A stretch of DNA of 64,000 nucleotides from Larkinella arboricola. Its GTDB lineage: Bacteria > Bacteroidota > Bacteroidia > Cytophagales > Spirosomataceae. The notes below the pieces were generated by a model that did not search any database, was not told where the DNA came from, and saw only the letters and a list, made by a program, of their open reading frames with translations. Positions 61,564-64,000 of the stretch are shown in pieces. The stretch's first letter is position 1. Each line of letters begins with the position of its first letter. The stretch covers positions 620,001 through 684,000 of the forward strand of contig NZ_QLMC01000003.1 in NCBI RefSeq assembly GCF_003259745.1, given 5' to 3'. Position numbers and translations under genes: made by a program.

Positions 61564-64000
61564 ATGAAGCAATTTTCCGTAAGCTTACTTCTGTGGCTGT
61601 CGGTGACCCTGTGCGCGTATGCGCAATCCACCCTGCGTGGAACGGTTCGTGACGATGCCGGACAACCGCTGCCGGGCGCCACCATCATCGTCCGCGGAAC
61701 GACGCAGGGCACTACTACCGACGATCAGGGCGCTTTTTCCGTACGCGCTAATGCAACCGATGTACTGGAAATCAGCTCGATTGGTTATCAGGGCACCACC
61801 GTTACCGTTGGAAACCGTACGACCGTGGAAGTATCCCTCAAAAAAGCCGATACCATGCTCGACGAGGTGGTCGTCATGGGATACACCACCACAAGCCAGC
61901 GTAACCTGGCGGGTTCGGCGCAGGTGGTTACAGCCAAAGAACTGAAAGACGTAACGGCCAACAACGTCGGCCAGATGTTGCAGGGCAAAGCCGCCGGGGT
62001 GTTTGTCGGCAGCAGCTCCGGCGACCCGCGCACCCCGCCGAAAGTACTCGTTCGGGGTATCGGTACGCTGACAGCCAGCTCCAACCCGCTGTACGTAGTC
62101 GATGGTGTGATTGGCGGTATTCCGAACCCCAGTGATATTGAATCCATGACGGTCCTGAAAGATGCTTCGGCAACGGCTTTGTACGGTGCGCGGGCTTCCA
62201 ACGGGGTTATTGTTATTACGACCCGCCGGGGTGCCGCGGGTAAAACCCGGCTGACCGCCCGCTACAATCAGGGCGTCGGCAGTATAAGTCTGGGCAATTT
62301 CCGGCTGCTGAATGGTCTGGAGTTATACGACCTCCAGAAAAGAGTTTACCAGCGCGACCAGCCTAACGGCGATGTCAACAGCTACCTGCCTACGCCGGAA
62401 GCCAACGCCAATACCAACTGGATCGATCAGGCGTTCCGTACCGCCAGCAATACTCTGGCCGAATTGAGCGCGTCGGGCGGCAGCGAGAAAACCCGCTTTT
62501 TCCTGAGCGGCAACTACTACAAGGAACAGGGGATTTTGCAGGGAACCGGACTGGACCGGTTTGGCGGACGATTGAATTTCAGCCACGAAGTCAGCGACAA
62601 ATTCCGGATAAGTGTCAATGGGGCCGGTCTGTACACGCGCGGCTACGACGACAGCAACGGCGCTTTATACCAAGCCTATACCAACCTGCCGTACGACGAT
62701 CCCTACTACAACGGCCAGCCGTACAATCCGGTGTCGGGTGCCAAGAAATGGTACGGTCGTGACAATCAAAACGTTGTCTACACCCGCCAGTTCAACACGT
62801 TTCGGGAAAACACCTTGTCGGGCGATCTGCTGTTCAAGGCGGAATACGACCTCCTGCCCTGGCTGACCCTGACCACCACCAACCGGGCGCAAACCGCTTA
62901 TTATGGAAGCCAGAGCAATCAGGACATGCGCGGCCCGAACGCGCTGGATGTACAGGGGCGGCTCGCAAATACGAGAACTCGTGACTATACCCTGCTGACC
63001 TCCAACCTGCTGCGCTTCCGGCACAGCTTCAGTGGTGGCCATAACATCGACGGTCTGGCCGGTTATGAATACCAGAACTATTACTACGAATCGCTGGGTG
63101 CGACGGGCAAGGGCATCTTCTCCGGTCTGGAAATTCTTGATGCAACCTCCCAGGCCGAAACCATCAGCGGTACCAAGCGCGATAATGCGTTTTCGTCATA
63201 TCTGTTCCAGGCCAATTACGGCTACCAGGATCGCTACCTGATTACGACTTCCTTCCGCCGGGATGGCTCATCCAAATTCGGTCGGAATAAGAAATACGGG
63301 AATTTTTACGCTGTGGGCGTAACCTGGAATGCCTCAAACGAAGCATTCCTGCGCAGCAATCCGCTCATAACGAACCTTAAATTCCGGGCCAGCTACGGAA
63401 CAACCGGGAACGCCGACGGTATTGATGACTATGCCGCCCAGGGCCTCTACAGCCTGACGGGTCAGTACGCCGGTATTCCGTCCGCGTTCCCGACCCGCAT
63501 CGAAAACCCGAACCTGTCGTGGGAAGTATCCAACAACGCCAACTTCGGGATTGATGCCACGCTCTGGGGACGGCTTTCACTGACCGTTGACCTGTACAAC
63601 CGTCTGACCAACAACCTGCTCTTCAACCGTCCGCTCCAGGCCACCAGCGGGTATTCATCCATCACCGAAAACGTGGGCGCGGTCCGCAACAAAGGGCTTG
63701 AAGTGGTTCTGTCAGCCGACATTCTGCAAAAAACGGCCCTGAAATGGCGCATGGATTTAAACGCCGGTCTGAACCGCAACCGGGTAACGGCCCTCTACGG
63801 CGACCGGATATTCATTGCCAGCGGACAGCGTCCTTACGCCCTCGATCAACCGCTCAATAGCTGGTACATGCGCCGGTGGATGGGCGTTGATCCGCAAACG
63901 GGCAACCCACTCTTTGAGAAAGTTAATCCGGATGGTACCAGCGCCACGACGAGCAACTACAACGACGCCACGCTTCAGTTTATCGGCAGCAACGCCAACC
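61564..64000 (+). CDS. SusC/RagA TonB-linked outer-membrane protein (partial)
   Basis: The gene is open to the window edge, 812 codons visible out of about 1000 expected. A signal peptide (MKQFSVSLLLWLSVTLCAYAQ) precedes a CarboxypepD_reg-like domain (about 22-98). The SusC signature LDEVVVMGY (near 100) leads to a plug domain (about 115-225), with VLVRGIGTL, SSNPLYVVDGV, DIESMTVLKDASATALYG and ASNGVIVITT, followed by barrel strands. It imports oligosaccharides with a SusD lipoprotein lid, whose gene should lie just beyond the window. It forms an operon with the GH109-type enzyme, probably under LacI control. Confidence 0.94.
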   Translation, partial: MKQFSVSLLLWLSVTLCAYAQSTLRGTVRDDAGQPLPGATIIVRGTTQGTTTDDQGAFSVRANATDVLEISSIGYQGTTVTVGNRTTVEVSLKKADTMLDEVVVMGYTTTSQRNLAGSAQVVTAKELKDVTANNVGQMLQGKAAGVFVGSSSGDPRTPPKVLVRGIGTLTASSNPLYVVDGVIGGIPNPSDIESMTVLKDASATALYGARASNGVIVITTRRGAAGKTRLTARYNQGVGSISLGNFRLLNGLELYDLQKRVYQRDQPNGDVNSYLPTPEANANTNWIDQAFRTASNTLAELSASGGSEKTRFFLSGNYYKEQGILQGTGLDRFGGRLNFSHEVSDKFRISVNGAGLYTRGYDDSNGALYQAYTNLPYDDPYYNGQPYNPVSGAKKWYGRDNQNVVYTRQFNTFRENTLSGDLLFKAEYDLLPWLTLTTTNRAQTAYYGSQSNQDMRGPNALDVQGRLANTRTRDYTLLTSNLLRFRHSFSGGHNIDGLAGYEYQNYYYESLGATGKGIFSGLEILDATSQAETISGTKRDNAFSSYLFQANYGYQDRYLITTSFRRDGSSKFGRNKKYGNFYAVGVTWNASNEAFLRSNPLITNLKFRASYGTTGNADGIDDYAAQGLYSLTGQYAGIPSAFPTRIENPNLSWEVSNNANFGIDATLWGRLSLTVDLYNRLTNNLLFNRPLQATSGYSSITENVGAVRNKGLEVVLSADILQKTALKWRMDLNAGLNRNRVTALYGDRIFIASGQRPYALDQPLNSWYMRRWMGVDPQTGNPLFEKVNPDGTSATTSNYNDATLQFIGSNAN

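Overview
The window looks like chromosomal DNA of a gliding-type Bacteroidota, most likely of the order Cytophagales (Spirosoma/Larkinella-like). That placement is an inference from gene content: two gliding lipoproteins (GldH, GldB), a secreted protease with a type IX secretion sorting tail, a SusC/RagA-type TonB receptor, DUF4293 and PorT-like proteins. Promoters also fit, with the Bacteroidota pattern TTTG-N19-TAnnTTTG present exactly upstream of gldH and tRNA-Phe. GC content is moderate and even. I see no insertion sequence, prophage, CRISPR array, integrase or rRNA operon. Genes lie on both strands in short operons.

Layout: 0.1-5.3 kb holds gldH with a Lon-substrate-binding-domain gene, an AI-2E-type permease, an exported propeller-like protein and an OmpR/PhoB-type two-component pair. 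5.3-15.5 kb is housekeeping: Tag glycosylase, RluA-type pseudouridine synthase, Dabb protein, RicT-like PSP1 protein, purD, recQ, kdsD, DUF4293 and mnmD. 15.5-20.3 kb holds a free-methionine-sulfoxide reductase with a conserved partner, then a heterodisulfide-reductase-like Fe-S electron-transfer pair with a GT87-like membrane protein between the two halves, then tRNA-Phe. 20.6-29 kb carries an FAD (GMC) sugar/alcohol dehydrogenase with its small subunit, two esterases, a leucyl aminopeptidase and an ATP-grasp ligase of unknown substrate. 29.3-32.4 kb is a large M43-type secreted metalloprotease.

32.4-37.5 kb is a minus-strand cluster: gldB, an MsbA-like exporter, a Fur-family regulator and a membrane-anchored MutS-like ATPase. 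37.5-43.8 kb has a PorT-like barrel, an exported ADPRibase-Mn-like phosphoesterase, a small ABC ATPase with a membrane partner, a TonB/MORN protein, a lipid kinase and surE. 43.9-53.4 kb is housekeeping: serS, aspartate kinase, ribH, a TPR protein, pdhA, recF, comM-like and galK. 53.5-58.8 kb has an M28 peptidase, oligopeptidase B and a xylulokinase-type kinase.

58.8-64 kb is the start of a glycan-use locus: a LacI-family repressor divergent from a GH109-type (NAD-dependent alpha-N-acetylgalactosaminidase-like) enzyme, then a SusC-type receptor that runs off the window end. Two near-identical palindromic operators 22 bp apart sit between repressor and enzyme, and a 22-bp hairpin separates the enzyme from susC.

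The least explained structure is non-coding. At five or six intergenic sites there are long imperfect inverted repeats with a purine-rich arm and a pyrimidine-rich arm. Each is built from short reiterated words that differ from site to site, and most start or end at a stop codon. I found no clear multi-gene system of wholly unknown type; the best candidates for new biology are these repeats, the membrane MutS-like/Fur pair, and the split Fe-S pair.
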